Part shown: piece after piece, positions 37,515 to 47,686 of the stretch
Position numbering within the stretch: the first letter of the stretch is position 1
Layout: every line of letters begins with the position of its first letter
Position numbers and translations under genes: made by a program
The notes under the pieces: model-generated
Databases searched by the model: none
The model's input: only the letters and a program-made list of their open reading frames with translations
What the model was told of the DNA's origin: nothing
Source of the DNA: an uncultured Paracoccus sp.
GTDB lineage: Bacteria > Pseudomonadota > Alphaproteobacteria > Rhodobacterales > Rhodobacteraceae
Assembly: GCF_945915435.1 (NCBI RefSeq)
Contig: NZ_CAMEFG010000008.1
Span: 1 to 64,000 of the forward strand
Length of the DNA stretch: 64,000 bases
Reading direction: 5' to 3'

Positions 37515-40312
37515 GGCGCGTTCCCTTTCGTTCCGACCCGCCAGGCAAGGTCCTTCGGTCCACGTCCGACCGGCGACAGGACCGGCGGCAGGCCGGGGTC
37601 CGAAGCGGATTGCGGCGCGAGTTTCTCGATCCGCACCCGCAGGTCGAACCAGGCCGCCTGGCCCGTGATCGGGTCCGAATTCGCCCAGCGGTGCCCGTCG
37701 CCGCGGGGCGGCAGCAGTTCGTGGATCAGGTGGTTGAGCAGAAAGCCCTTGACCGCCTCGGGCGCGTCCTCGTCCAGCGCCCACGTGCCCTTGCGCTTGC
37801 CGATGGCGTTCCATGTCCAGATGGTGTCGCCGTTCAGCCCCTGGTGCAGCGCCACCGGCACCGTGATCGCGCCGTGGGCCGAGGTGACCCGCGCCCAGTC
37901 CCCTTCCGCGAATCCATGCCTTTCCCAGACCTGCATCGGCAGATACATCGGATTATGGCCGTGGACCTGACGCAGCCATGCATTCTGGCTGCCCCATGAG
38001 TGATACATCGCCATCGGCCTTTGGGTCAGCGCATGCAGGGGGAAGTCGCGGGCCTGCGCTGCCTCGTCGAAGGGCGGATACCAGATCGGCAGGGGCGACA
38101 TGGTGTCGATGATCCGCTGCCGCAGATGGTCGGGGGGTTGGCGCGCGCCCTGCCCCTTCGCGGCGTTCTGGAACCTGGCCAGCGGCTCGCAATAGATCTG
38201 GAACAGATAGGGCTGGGGCTTGTCGGCCAGCCCCATGCGAACGGCCCAATCCTGATAGGCGTTGTTCCAGGGCTTGAAATAGCTGGCCTCGGCCGGGACG
38301 GGATGGGTGAAAAAGCCGCCGTTCGCGATATAACGCGCGATCTGGCCGGGGTTGGGCGCGCCGCGGCCCACCGCCGTGCCGTCGCCGCGAAAGCCCGCAA
38401 GCGGGCCGATGCCGGGCTTGCGTTCGTGGTTGACGATGTAATCGGCATAGTCGCGATACATCGCCGCGCCATCCGCATCGACGAAGCCCGGCAGCTTCAG
38501 GCGGTTGGCAAGCTGGATCAGCACCGTCTGAAAGCTGCGGACATCGCGGTCGGGCCGGACCACCGGCCAGCGGATCGCATCGGCCAGCGCATCGGCCTCG
38601 CTGATCGGGCGGTCCAGCAGGCTGATGCAGTCGTGACGTTCCAGATAGGTCGTATCGGGCAGGACCAGATCGGCATAGGCCACCATTTCCGACGAATAGG
38701 CATCGGAATAGATGATATGGGGAATCGCGTAATTGCCGTCCTCGTCCCGGTCGGTCAGCATGTCCATCACGCCGCGCGTGTTCATGGACGAATTCCACGA
38801 CATGTTCGCCATATACAGAAACAGCGTGTCGATCCGGTAAGGGTCGCCCGCATGGGCGTTCGAGATGACCATATGCATCAGCCCATGCGCCGACATCGGG
38901 TTTTCCCACGAAAACGCCTTGTCGATCCGGGCGGGGCTGCCGTCGGCGCACAGGGCCAGGTCTTCGGGACCGCGGACATAGCCCAGGTGGGGACCCTCCA
39001 GCGGCTGGCCGGGGCGGGCGGCGAAATGGGGGACGGGGTGGGCCTCGGCTGGCTTGGGATAGGGCGGCTTGAAGCGGAAACCCCCCGGCGCCTCGACCGA
39101 GCCGATCAGGATCTGGAGCAGGTGCAGCGCGCGGCAGGTCTGGAAGCCGTTGGAATGGGCAGAGATCCCGCGCATCGCGTGGAAAGAGACAGGACGGCCC
39201 ACCATCTTGCGGTGAACCTCGCCCCTGAAATCGGTCCAGGGCCGGTCGAGTTCCACCGGCTGGTCGAAGGCCGCATGGGCGATCATGGCGGCCAGCGCGC
39301 GGATGCGGGCTGCGGGGATGCCGCAGCGTTCGGCCACGTTTTCAGGCGCATGGCGCGGGTCCAGGTATTCTTGCAGCATGGCAAGGAAAACGGTGCTGTC
39401 GCCGCCCTCGCTGCCGCGCAGGTCGGGGTGGATGCCCGGCTGATCGAAGGGGCAGAGCCGCCCCGAGCGGCGGTCGATCACCAGCGGCCTGCCTGCATCG
39501 TCGCGGCGCAGCAGCCCGCTGGCGCGGTCCAGCAGCACCGGCGCATTGGTGTAGCGCGCCAGATAGTCCAGGTCGATCCGGCCCGCCTCGACCAGGCAAT
39601 GGATCAGCGCCAGGATCAGCAGCCCGTCGCTGCCCGGCGTGATTCCGAACCAGTCGTCGGCGATCGCGTTATAGCCCGAGCGGATGGGGTTGATCCCCAC
39701 CACCCGCGCGCCGCGCGCCTTCAGCTTGCCCAGGCCCATCTTGATGGGGTTGCTGTCGTGATCCTCGGCCACGCCGAAAAGCAGCAGCAGCCGGGTATGG
39801 TCCCAGTCGGGCTGGCCGAATTCCCAAAACGAGCCGCCGATCGTATGGATCCCCGCCGCGGCCATGTTGACCGAACAGAACCCGCCATGGGCCGCGTAAT
39901 TGGGTGTGCCGAAGCCCTGCGCCCAGAAGCCGGTGAAGCTCTGGCTTTGATCGCGCCCGGTGAAGAAGGCCAGTTTCGACGGATCGCTGCGCCGGATCGG
40001 TTCCAGCCAGGCGGCGGCTTGCTCCAGCGCCTCCTCCCACGAAATTTCCTCAAACGCGCCCGATCCGCGCGGCCCGACCCGGCGCAGGGGCTTGCGCAGG
40101 CGCGAGGGCGCGTTGACCTGCATGATCCCCGCCGAGCCTTTGGCGCAAAGCACGCCGCGGTTGACCGGGTGATCGCGGTTACCCTGAATATAGGCGACGC
40201 GGCCGTCCTTCATATGCACATCGATGCCGCAGCGGCAGGCACACATGTAGCAGGTGGTCCGGCGGATCTCGTCCGAGACCCTGGGCGAGGTGCTGGCGGC
40301 TGGCTGGTTCAT
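37511..40312 (-). CDS. soeA: Molybdopterin oxidoreductase; putative cytoplasmic sulfite dehydrogenase SoeA
   Basis: CYMCACRCGIDVHMKDGRVAYIQGN...GVLCAKGSAG; no Tat signal, consistent with cytoplasmic SoeA-type enzymes. Confidence 0.75.
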   Translation of the reverse strand: MNQPAASTSPRVSDEIRRTTCYMCACRCGIDVHMKDGRVAYIQGNRDHPVNRGVLCAKGSAGIMQVNAPSRLRKPLRRVGPRGSGAFEEISWEEALEQAAAWLEPIRRSDPSKLAFFTGRDQSQSFTGFWAQGFGTPNYAAHGGFCSVNMAAAGIHTIGGSFWEFGQPDWDHTRLLLLFGVAEDHDSNPIKMGLGKLKARGARVVGINPIRSGYNAIADDWFGITPGSDGLLILALIHCLVEAGRIDLDYLARYTNAPVLLDRASGLLRRDDAGRPLVIDRRSGRLCPFDQPGIHPDLRGSEGGDSTVFLAMLQEYLDPRHAPENVAERCGIPAARIRALAAMIAHAAFDQPVELDRPWTDFRGEVHRKMVGRPVSFHAMRGISAHSNGFQTCRALHLLQILIGSVEAPGGFRFKPPYPKPAEAHPVPHFAARPGQPLEGPHLGYVRGPEDLALCADGSPARIDKAFSWENPMSAHGLMHMVISNAHAGDPYRIDTLFLYMANMSWNSSMNTRGVMDMLTDRDEDGNYAIPHIIYSDAYSSEMVAYADLVLPDTTYLERHDCISLLDRPISEADALADAIRWPVVRPDRDVRSFQTVLIQLANRLKLPGFVDADGAAMYRDYADYIVNHERKPGIGPLAGFRGDGTAVGRGAPNPGQIARYIANGGFFTHPVPAEASYFKPWNNAYQDWAVRMGLADKPQPYLFQIYCEPLARFQNAAKGQGARQPPDHLRQRIIDTMSPLPIWYPPFDEAAQARDFPLHALTQRPMAMYHSWGSQNAWLRQVHGHNPMYLPMQVWERHGFAEGDWARVTSAHGAITVPVALHQGLNGDTIWTWNAIGKRKGTWALDEDAPEAVKGFLLNHLIHELLPPRGDGHRWANSDPITGQAAWFDLRVRIEKLAPQSASDPGLPPVLSPVGRGPKDLAWRVGTKGNAP

Positions 40313-40401
40313 CTGCGGATTCCGGTTTCACGGGCCTTGCTGCATCCGATGTTGCCGGGATTGGCGCGCAATGGCAAATCCGATCGCCTGGTTGCGCGGC
40401 C

Positions 40402-40449
40402 GCATGGGTATTTGGGTGATGAAGAAAGCCGGTGCCGCGCCCGAGGCGG
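40402..40449 (+). repeat. Copy B of the dispersed post-stop element
   Basis: GCATGGGTATTTGGGTGATGAAGAAAGCCGGTGCCGCGCCCGAGGCGG, near-identical to copy A. Confidence 0.8.
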
Positions 40450-40459
40450 CAAGGCCGGT

Positions 40460-41464
40460 CTAGAAGGCGCCCGGCTCGACAAGGTCGGGCAGCGGTTCGC
40501 CCTGTGCGAAGGCCCGGATATTGGCCAGCACCCTGTTACCCATCTCGATCCGCCCCTCGACCGTGGCGGAACCCATATGGGGCAGTAGCACGACATTGGG
40601 CAGGCGGCGCAGGCGGGGGTTGATGTCGTGGCCATGTTCGAAGACGTCGAGACCGGCACCCGCAAGCTGGTCCGCGCGCAGCATCCGGGTCAGGGCGTTT
40701 TCGTCGATCACCTCGCCGCGCGAGGTGTTGACCACGATGGCATCCGGCCTGAGCAGCTTGAGCCGCCGCGCGTTGAGCAGGTGATAGGTCGAGGGCGTAT
40801 GCGGGGCGTTCACGCTGACGATATCCACCCGCGCCAGCATCTGGTCCAGGCTTTCCCACCAAGTCGCGTCCAGCGCCGTTTCGACGCGCGGATCGAGGCG
40901 GCGGCGGTTGTGGTAGTGGATCTGCATGCCGAAGGCCCTTGCCCGCCTTGCGACCGCCTGCCCGATGCGGCCCATGCCGAGAATGCCCAGCTTGCGCCCC
41001 CCCACCCGCCCGCCGAGGTAGAGCGTGGGCGCCCAGCCCTTCCAGTTGCCCGACTGCATCTCGGCCAGGCCCTCGGGGATGCGGCGGATGACGGCGAGGA
41101 TCAGGGCAAGGGTCATGTCGGCGGTATCCTCGGTCACCACGTCGGGGGTGTTGGTGACCGCGATCCCCCGGTGCCGCGCCGCCTGGATGTCGATGTGATC
41201 GACCCCCGCGCCGTAATTCGCGATCAGGCGCAGCCGGTCGCCCGCGCGTTCCAGCATCCCCGCGTCGATCGGGTCGGTGATCGTCGGCACCAGCACGTCG
41301 CTGTTGCGCATCAGGGCCAGCAGGGCGTCGGGGTCGAGCTTGCCGTCATCTTCGCGCAGGCGGGTGTCGAAGGTTCGGGTCAGGTCCCGCTCGACCGATT
41401 CGGGCAGGCGGCGGGTCACGGCGACACGCAGACGCGATGAAGTGAACGGCTGGGATGCGGTCAT
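40460..41464 (-). CDS. D-isomer 2-hydroxyacid dehydrogenase (glyoxylate/hydroxypyruvate reductase-like)
   Basis: LGILGMGRIGQAVARRARAFGMQIHYHNRR; VNTSRGEVIDENAL; NVVLLPHMGSAT. Confidence 0.92.
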   Translation of the reverse strand: MTASQPFTSSRLRVAVTRRLPESVERDLTRTFDTRLREDDGKLDPDALLALMRNSDVLVPTITDPIDAGMLERAGDRLRLIANYGAGVDHIDIQAARHRGIAVTNTPDVVTEDTADMTLALILAVIRRIPEGLAEMQSGNWKGWAPTLYLGGRVGGRKLGILGMGRIGQAVARRARAFGMQIHYHNRRRLDPRVETALDATWWESLDQMLARVDIVSVNAPHTPSTYHLLNARRLKLLRPDAIVVNTSRGEVIDENALTRMLRADQLAGAGLDVFEHGHDINPRLRRLPNVVLLPHMGSATVEGRIEMGNRVLANIRAFAQGEPLPDLVEPGAF

Positions 41465-41550
41465 GGGGTCTGATGCTCTTCCAAAGCGGGGCGGGTTTTG
41501 GCAAGGTGACGCCGAAGAGGGGCGGAAACAAGACCCGGACAGAGCATGAC

Positions 41551-42174
41551 ATGAAAATCAACCTGATACAGGCGCCGCAGCTTGCGGCTTTCGCGGTGGC
41601 CGCATGGATGGCGGCGGGCCAGCAGGCGGCGGCGCAGGAACAGGGCACGGCCAGCACCGCCGAAGAGGCGGTCGAGTTGATCGAGGAAGGCGCCGTCTCG
41701 GCGGATGCGATGATCAGCCGCCACCAGAACGCGCAGCGCGACCCCAATCGCGGGCCGGTGACGAACCTGCCGCTGCCGCGCTATGTCAGCCTGAAGGGGG
41801 GCGAGGGCAATGCCCGGCGCGGTCCCAGCCTGTCGCATCGGATCGACTGGGTCTTTCGCCACGCAGGCATGCCCCTGCGCGTCGTGACCGAGTTCGGCCA
41901 TTGGCGCCGGGTCGAGGATCAGGACGGTGCCGGGGGGTGGGTGCATTATTCGCTGCTGTCGGGGGTGCGCACCGCCATCATCCGCAACGACATGACGCAG
42001 CTTCATGCGCGCGCGGACGAACAGTCCTCGGTCGTGGCGCGGGCTGAAACCGGGGCGATCGTCCGCCTGCACGAATGCGGGTCCGAATGGTGCCGCGTCT
42101 CGGGCGGGGGCGAAAAGGGCTGGGTGCGCAAGACCGAAATCTGGGGCGTGGACCGCGACGAAACCCGCGACTGA
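41551..42174 (+). CDS. Exported SH3-like domain protein
   Basis: Signal peptide plus two SH3-like segments (MPLRVVTEFGHWRRVEDQDGAGGWVHYSLL; TGAIVRLHECGSEWCRVSGGGEKGWV). Confidence 0.82.
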   Translation: MKINLIQAPQLAAFAVAAWMAAGQQAAAQEQGTASTAEEAVELIEEGAVSADAMISRHQNAQRDPNRGPVTNLPLPRYVSLKGGEGNARRGPSLSHRIDWVFRHAGMPLRVVTEFGHWRRVEDQDGAGGWVHYSLLSGVRTAIIRNDMTQLHARADEQSSVVARAETGAIVRLHECGSEWCRVSGGGEKGWVRKTEIWGVDRDETRD

Positions 42175-42200
42175 GGTTCCCGCGCGGTCCACGCGGCGGT

Positions 42201-42629
42201 TCAAAGCGCCGGGCGGGTGTCGCTGGAGGCCTCGGCCCGGTCGCAGAGGTGATAGTTCAGCGTCATGCTGTCTTCGGTCAGCCGCAGCAGGTTGTCGCGG
42301 ATTTGCAGGTCCACGATGCGGTTGCCGGCGGCGGGGCTGCCTTGGCAGGCCAGGGTGACGCGGGTGCTGCTGACCTGCTGTTCGGACCCTGCGACCGTGC
42401 AGGTCGTTTCCGGGAAGGTGAAGCGGCTGCCGTCGATGACCAGGCCGGTGTCGCTGCCCGTCGTGCCGCAGGAACTGGCGCGCAGGTTGTAGGTGCCGTT
42501 CAGCGCGTTCGATGCGGCCGAGGGACCGGGGGTCGGCTCGGGCGTGGCGGGCGGTGTCGTTTCGCATGCGGCAAGGGCCGCCAGCGCGGCGATGGCACAA
42601 AGCGGGGTGGCGATCTTGAGGGCTTTCAT
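42201..42629 (-). CDS. Lipoprotein, META/HslJ-like
   Basis: MKALKIATPLCAIAALAALAACE lipobox; NALNGTYNL start of domain. Confidence 0.65.
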   Translation of the reverse strand: MKALKIATPLCAIAALAALAACETTPPATPEPTPGPSAASNALNGTYNLRASSCGTTGSDTGLVIDGSRFTFPETTCTVAGSEQQVSSTRVTLACQGSPAAGNRIVDLQIRDNLLRLTEDSMTLNYHLCDRAEASSDTRPAL

Positions 42630-42651
42630 GGCGTTCTCCGGGTTGTCGGGA

Positions 42652-44697
42652 TTACGCGGTATCCAGTCCGCGTCCTTTCAACAAAGCCCGAACCCCCGGT
42701 TTTCGTTCCCGAAATTTTTGCCAAAGCACGTCGGCAGGCAGGGAATCGCCTTTCGAGAGTATCCATTCCTCAAGCCGCGCGGCGGTTTCGGGATCGAAGG
42801 CATCCTGCTTTTCGGTGAAGGCGGCGAAGGCGTCGGCGTCCATCACCTCGGACCACATATAGCTGTAATAGCCCGCCGCATAGCCGTCCCCGGAAAACAC
42901 ATGGGCGAAATGGGGCACCGCGTGGCGCATGGGAATGGCGGAAGGCGCACCGAGTCTGGCCAGGACCTCGGCCTGCCGCACCATCGGATCGGCGGGCGGC
43001 GGACCGCTGTGCAGGTCCAGGTCAACCAGCGCGCTGGCCAGGTATTCGACGGTGGCGAAGCCCTGGTCGGCATTGCCCGCCGCGATGATGCGGTCGCGCA
43101 GATCGACGGGCAGCGGCTGGCCGGTTTCGACATGGCGGGCGTGGCGGTCCAGCACCTGCGGCTGTTCCAGCCAATGTTCGTAAAGCTGGCTGGGCAGCTC
43201 GACGAAATCGCGCGCCACCGCGGTGCCCGACATCGAGGGCCATTTCACATCCGACAGGATATGGTGCAGCGCATGGCCGAATTCGTGAAACAGCGTATGC
43301 GCATCGTCCCACGACAGCCATGCGGGCGCGCCGGGCTGCTCGGGCGGGGTGAAATTGCACACGTTCACCACGATGGCGCGCTGGCCCGCGCCGATCCGGT
43401 GCTGATATTGCAGCGCCGAACACCACGCGCCCGAACGCTTGGACGGGCGCGCGAAGTAATCCCCCACGAAGACCGCCATGAGGCGACCATCCCGCGTCAC
43501 CCGCCAGGCGCGGACATCGGGCGACCAAAGCGCGGCGTCCAGCGGCTGGAACTCCAGCCCGAACAGGCGGTTGGCGGTGTCGAAGACCGCGCCGATCATG
43601 GCGTCCAGCGACAGGTAGGGCTTGATCTCGGCATCATCAATGCGATGTTCGGCGCGACGCAACCGGCCCGCGTAATGGCGCCAGTCCCAGGGTTGCAGCG
43701 CGCCGGTTTCGCCGTCCTCGCGCAGCATCCGGGTCAGCCGGGCGGCATCGGATTGCGCGCGGGCCTTGGCGGGGCGCCAGACCTGCATCAGCAGTGACCG
43801 GACGTTTTCGGCGTTGCGGGCCATCTCGGGTTCCAGCTTGAAACCTGCGAAATCCGCGTATCCCAGCAGTTGCGCGCGTTCGTGGCGCAGCGCCAGGATT
43901 TCGGCGACCAGCGGGCGGTTGTCGCTGTCCGCGCCATGTGCCCCCTGCCCCGAGCCACGCGCAATCCAGCCGCGAAAGGCGGCCTCGCGCAGCGCGCGAT
44001 CCGGCGCATATTCCAGAAACGGCACGATGAGCGAGCGGTTCAGCGTCACCACCTGCCCCTGCATCCCACGTTCGCGCGCGGCGGCGCGCATGGCGCGGAC
44101 CAGCCAGTCGGGCAGGCCCACAAGGTCCTGGTCCCCGACGGGCAGGACGAAATCGCGTTCATCCTTCAGCACGTTCTGGGCAAATTGCGTCGTCAGGACG
44201 GCCAGCCTTTCGCGGATGGCGGCCATCCTGTCGCGCGCCTCACCCTCCAGCGCCGCACCGGCACGGCGCAACCCGCGCAGGGTGTTTTCGACAAGGCGGC
44301 GATCCTCGGGCGGCAAGGCATCGGCCTTTTCGGCGACCCCCTGCACGCGGGCGTAAAGCCGGGGGTCCATGCCGGTCCGGCTGCCATGCGCCGCCAGCCG
44401 GGGCGCGAATTCGCGTTGCAGATCCTGCCGCAGCGGGTTCGCATCCACCGCCGCAAGGGTATAAAAGACGGCGCAAAGGCGATTGAGCGGCTCTTCGGCC
44501 AGTTCAAGCGCGGCAAGGGTGTTCTCGAAATCGGGCGGGGCGGGGTTGGCGGCGATCGCCTCGACGGCGGCCTGCGCCCGGGCCAGGCACTGGTCGAAAC
44601 CGGCAGCGAAATCGCCGTCGGCGATCGCATCGAAACGCGGCAGGCCCAGCGGGCCGCTCCACCGGGTCAGTTCGGGATTTGCGGTTTCAGCGTTCAT
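42652..44697 (-). CDS. M3-family metallopeptidase (oligopeptidase A / Dcp-like)
   Basis: HEFGHALHHILSDVKWPSMSGT zinc motif; ATGA overlap with upstream gene. Confidence 0.94.
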   Translation of the reverse strand: MNAETANPELTRWSGPLGLPRFDAIADGDFAAGFDQCLARAQAAVEAIAANPAPPDFENTLAALELAEEPLNRLCAVFYTLAAVDANPLRQDLQREFAPRLAAHGSRTGMDPRLYARVQGVAEKADALPPEDRRLVENTLRGLRRAGAALEGEARDRMAAIRERLAVLTTQFAQNVLKDERDFVLPVGDQDLVGLPDWLVRAMRAAARERGMQGQVVTLNRSLIVPFLEYAPDRALREAAFRGWIARGSGQGAHGADSDNRPLVAEILALRHERAQLLGYADFAGFKLEPEMARNAENVRSLLMQVWRPAKARAQSDAARLTRMLREDGETGALQPWDWRHYAGRLRRAEHRIDDAEIKPYLSLDAMIGAVFDTANRLFGLEFQPLDAALWSPDVRAWRVTRDGRLMAVFVGDYFARPSKRSGAWCSALQYQHRIGAGQRAIVVNVCNFTPPEQPGAPAWLSWDDAHTLFHEFGHALHHILSDVKWPSMSGTAVARDFVELPSQLYEHWLEQPQVLDRHARHVETGQPLPVDLRDRIIAAGNADQGFATVEYLASALVDLDLHSGPPPADPMVRQAEVLARLGAPSAIPMRHAVPHFAHVFSGDGYAAGYYSYMWSEVMDADAFAAFTEKQDAFDPETAARLEEWILSKGDSLPADVLWQKFRERKPGVRALLKGRGLDTA

Positions 44698-45761
44698 GGT
44701 GCCCCTTTTCCCGCCCCGCAGATGGGGCAATCGGCGTTGCGATGGATCTTGATGCTGCGCGTCTCGCCCCATAGCCCGTCGAAGATCAGCATCCTTCCGC
44801 GCGCGTCAAGCCCGGCACCCGCGATCAGCTTGATCGCCTCCAGCGCCATCATGGAGCCGATGACGCCGGGCAGCGCACCGACCACGCCCGCCTCGGCGCA
44901 GGACGGAGCAAGGCCGGGCGCAGGCGGCTGCGGGAAAAGGCAGGCCATGCAGGGCGCGCCGCGCGCAGGGTCCCAGACGGTAAGCTGCCCCTCCCATTGC
45001 GCGATCGAGCCTGCGACCAGCGGCACCCCCGCTGCGACGCAGGCGGCATTGATCCGCGCGCGCGAATCGAAACTGTCGGTTCCGTCCAGAACAAGGTCGA
45101 ATTCCTTAACGAAATCAGCGTCCCCTGCCGTGATACGTCGCGGCAGCGGCGTGACCTGGACATGGGGGTTCAGCGCATGCAAGCGCGCGGTAGCCGCCTG
45201 AACCTTGGGACGACCCGTATCGGCATCGTCAAAGATCACCTGCCGCTGAAGGTTGGACAGCGACACGTGATCGTCGTCGGCAAGGGTGATTCGCCCCACC
45301 CCCGCCGCTGCCAGATAAAGCGCCACGGGCGAACCAAGCGCCCCCGCACCGACGACCAGCACAGACGCCCGGCGCAGGCGTTGCTGCCCCGGTCCGCCAA
45401 GCTCTCGCAGCACGATATGGCGCGCATAGCGGTCCAGTTCGGCATCCGACAGCATCGCGGGGTCTGATGCCGGGCTTGCGGCGGCGCCGAGCGTGCCGGG
45501 CGCGCCATCCTCTTTCGCCGCCGCGTCGCGCAGGCGGCGCAACCCCCACGCATAAGCCGCCAGCATCAGGGCAAACACCCCGCCCGCAAGCCACACCCGC
45601 CGATCCCCGGCCAGTTCGGCCAGCGCCGATTGCGGGGCAAAGCGCTGGACCAGCAACACGCCCGCCCACAAGCCCGCCGGAATCGCAAGACGGATGGCCG
45701 GACGGACAGATGCCAGCCCAAGCCCCAGCCAGATCGCGACGATTGCAAGAAAAACGCTCAT
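44694..45761 (-). CDS. moeB: ThiF/MoeB-family adenylyltransferase with N-terminal transmembrane extension
   Basis: VLVVGAGALGSPVALYLAAAGVG, DHVSLSNLQRQVIF, DGTDSFDSRARINAAC; ~85 hydrophobic N-terminal residues. Confidence 0.88.
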   Translation of the reverse strand: MSVFLAIVAIWLGLGLASVRPAIRLAIPAGLWAGVLLVQRFAPQSALAELAGDRRVWLAGGVFALMLAAYAWGLRRLRDAAAKEDGAPGTLGAAASPASDPAMLSDAELDRYARHIVLRELGGPGQQRLRRASVLVVGAGALGSPVALYLAAAGVGRITLADDDHVSLSNLQRQVIFDDADTGRPKVQAATARLHALNPHVQVTPLPRRITAGDADFVKEFDLVLDGTDSFDSRARINAACVAAGVPLVAGSIAQWEGQLTVWDPARGAPCMACLFPQPPAPGLAPSCAEAGVVGALPGVIGSMMALEAIKLIAGAGLDARGRMLIFDGLWGETRSIKIHRNADCPICGAGKGAP

Positions 45762-45812
45762 CCCCCGGTCCCGTCCATGCGAAAGCGCCCCAGCGCGGGC
45801 TTTGCGGGCAGG

Positions 45813-46274
45813 TTAACCCCCGGTCGAGCCGAACCCCCCTGCGGCCCGCTGCGTCTGGCCCGAAAATTCGTCCACGACCGAGAATTGCGGGTGCAGCACG
45901 GGGACGAACATCATCTGCGCGATCCGCTCACCCGGCCGGATCGTGACCGGCTCGGCGCCGGGCGGGTTGCGGTTCCAGACACTGACGAAGATCTGCCCGG
46001 TATAGTCGGAATCGATCAACCCGACCGAATTGCCCATGACCAGCCCCTTCTTGTGACCCAGCCCCGAGCGTGGCAGAATCAGCCCGGCCACGGCATTTTC
46101 CTTGCAGAACAAGGCAATGCCGGAAGGAACCAGCAGCGCAGGCGCCTGCGGCAGAACCTCGACCGGATCATCGAGGCAGGCGATCATGTCGATGGCGGCG
46201 GCGCCGGGGCTTTGATAGTCGGGCAGGCCCCATTGGTGAAGCCTGCCGTCCAGCACTTTGATCTCGATCTGCAA
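45813..46274 (-). CDS. dut: dUTP diphosphatase
   Basis: PRSGLGHKKGLVMGNSVGLIDSDYTGQI; GERIAQMMF; C-terminal RAAGGFGSTGG. Confidence 0.96.
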   Translation of the reverse strand: MQIEIKVLDGRLHQWGLPDYQSPGAAAIDMIACLDDPVEVLPQAPALLVPSGIALFCKENAVAGLILPRSGLGHKKGLVMGNSVGLIDSDYTGQIFVSVWNRNPPGAEPVTIRPGERIAQMMFVPVLHPQFSVVDEFSGQTQRAAGGFGSTGG

Positions 46275-46301
46275 GGCAGGCCTCCTGCGGGTGGGCGCCG
46301 C

Positions 46302-46841
46302 CTAGCGCGGGGCGATCATCATGATCATCTGCCGCCCTTCCATCTTGGGCATGGATTCGACCTTGCCGATCTCATCGACGTCCGAGGCGACGCGGCGCAG
46401 CAGTTCGGCCCCCAGTTGCTGGTGGGCCATCTCGCGTCCACGGAAGCGCAAGGTGACCTTGACCTTGTCGCCCGCCGTCAGGAACTTCAGCACGTTGCGC
46501 ATCTTGACGTCATAGTCGTGGGTGTCGGTGCCGGGGCGAAACTTGACCTCTTTGATGTCGATGGTCTTCTGTTTCTTGCGCGCTTCGGCTTCACGCTTTT
46601 GCTGTTCGTATTTGAACTTGCCCAGGTCCATGATCTTGCAGACCGGAGGCGTCGCATTCGGCGAAATCTCGACCAGGTCGAGACCGGCGGCCTGCGCCAG
46701 TTCAAGCCCCTTGGCGGGGGTGACGACCCCGATGTTTTCACCTTCGGCGCCGATCAGCCTGATTTCTGCGACACGGATCCTTTCGTTGACGCGCGGTCCG
46801 GTATCACGGACGGGCGGGGCGTTGTGCGGTCTGCGGGCTAT
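46302..46841 (-). CDS. infC: Translation initiation factor IF-3, ATA start codon
   Basis: [30 protein letters not shown]; rare start ATA preceded by GAAGGAAGACAACC; C-terminal [17 protein letters not shown]. Confidence 0.93.
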   Translation of the reverse strand: MARRPHNAPPVRDTGPRVNERIRVAEIRLIGAEGENIGVVTPAKGLELAQAAGLDLVEISPNATPPVCKIMDLGKFKYEQQKREAEARKKQKTIDIKEVKFRPGTDTHDYDVKMRNVLKFLTAGDKVKVTLRFRGREMAHQQLGAELLRRVASDVDEIGKVESMPKMEGRQMIMMIAPR

Positions 46842-47032
46842 GGTTGTCTTCCTTCGATTGTCGGTATTGGCCGGGATTAGATAGTCTTGCGCGCGCCATC
46901 TTTCAACTGATTCCACACGCCCCGCCCCCATCCGCGCGCCAAAAATGCCGCCCCTCGCACCCTTCCACGCGGCGCGGGACCGTGGCATAGAGAACGCGAA
47001 ACAGACAAATCGCACCGGAGGCAGAGCCGCCC

Positions 47033-47686
47033 ATGTCCAAAGCCGTCATCCTGATCGCCTTCCTCGCCCTCGCGCTGATGGGGGCCTGGTTCTGGACAGG
47101 CGGCGACCTGGCGCGGCTTACGGGCGGCGATACGCCCGTGGCCGAGCCGATGCCGGAACCTGTCCCCGCCAACCCCGATACCGCCCCCGATGCCGTCCCG
47201 GCCACGCCCGAGACCCAGGCCGCCGATGCCGCGGCGGATGCCGCCGCCGACGCTGCCGCGATCGCCGCGGATGTCGCCGCAAGCGCCAGCGCCATCGCCC
47301 CCGCCAGCGAGGCCGCGGCCGAAGCCGAAAGGGCCGCCGAGGAAGCCATCGAAGCCGCCTCGCGCGCGGCCGAGGCCGCAGCCAGCGCCACCGCGGCCCA
47401 GGCCATCGCGACCGACCCCGAACCTGCCGTGCAACAGGCAGGGGAAGCCGCACTGGACGCCGCCGATGCCACCACCCGTGCCGGGGACGCGGCGCAGCGC
47501 GCGGCTGAAATCCAGTCGCTTTTGACACCCGAGGGTTTCGATGCGGAACGCCTGTCCGCCCTGATCGACGAATCCGACCTACCGGCATCGCAAAAGGCAG
47601 ACTTGCAAGAACTGGTCAGCACCGCCTCGGAAGGTCCGGCACCACGGGACGCCGCGCTGGAAGATCTGCGCGAAGCCCTGCAATGA
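47033..47686 (+). CDS. Membrane-anchored Ala-rich coiled-coil-like protein
   Basis: N-terminal TM, then long Ala/Glu-rich segment ([27 protein letters not shown]); overlaps next ORF by ATGA. Confidence 0.7.
   Translation: MSKAVILIAFLALALMGAWFWTGGDLARLTGGDTPVAEPMPEPVPANPDTAPDAVPATPETQAADAAADAAADAAAIAADVAASASAIAPASEAAAEAERAAEEAIEAASRAAEAAASATAAQAIATDPEPAVQQAGEAALDAADATTRAGDAAQRAAEIQSLLTPEGFDAERLSALIDESDLPASQKADLQELVSTASEGPAPRDAALEDLREALQ

Noticed and set aside
38000-40588. 862-aa plus-strand ORF
   Set aside because: Antisense to soeA
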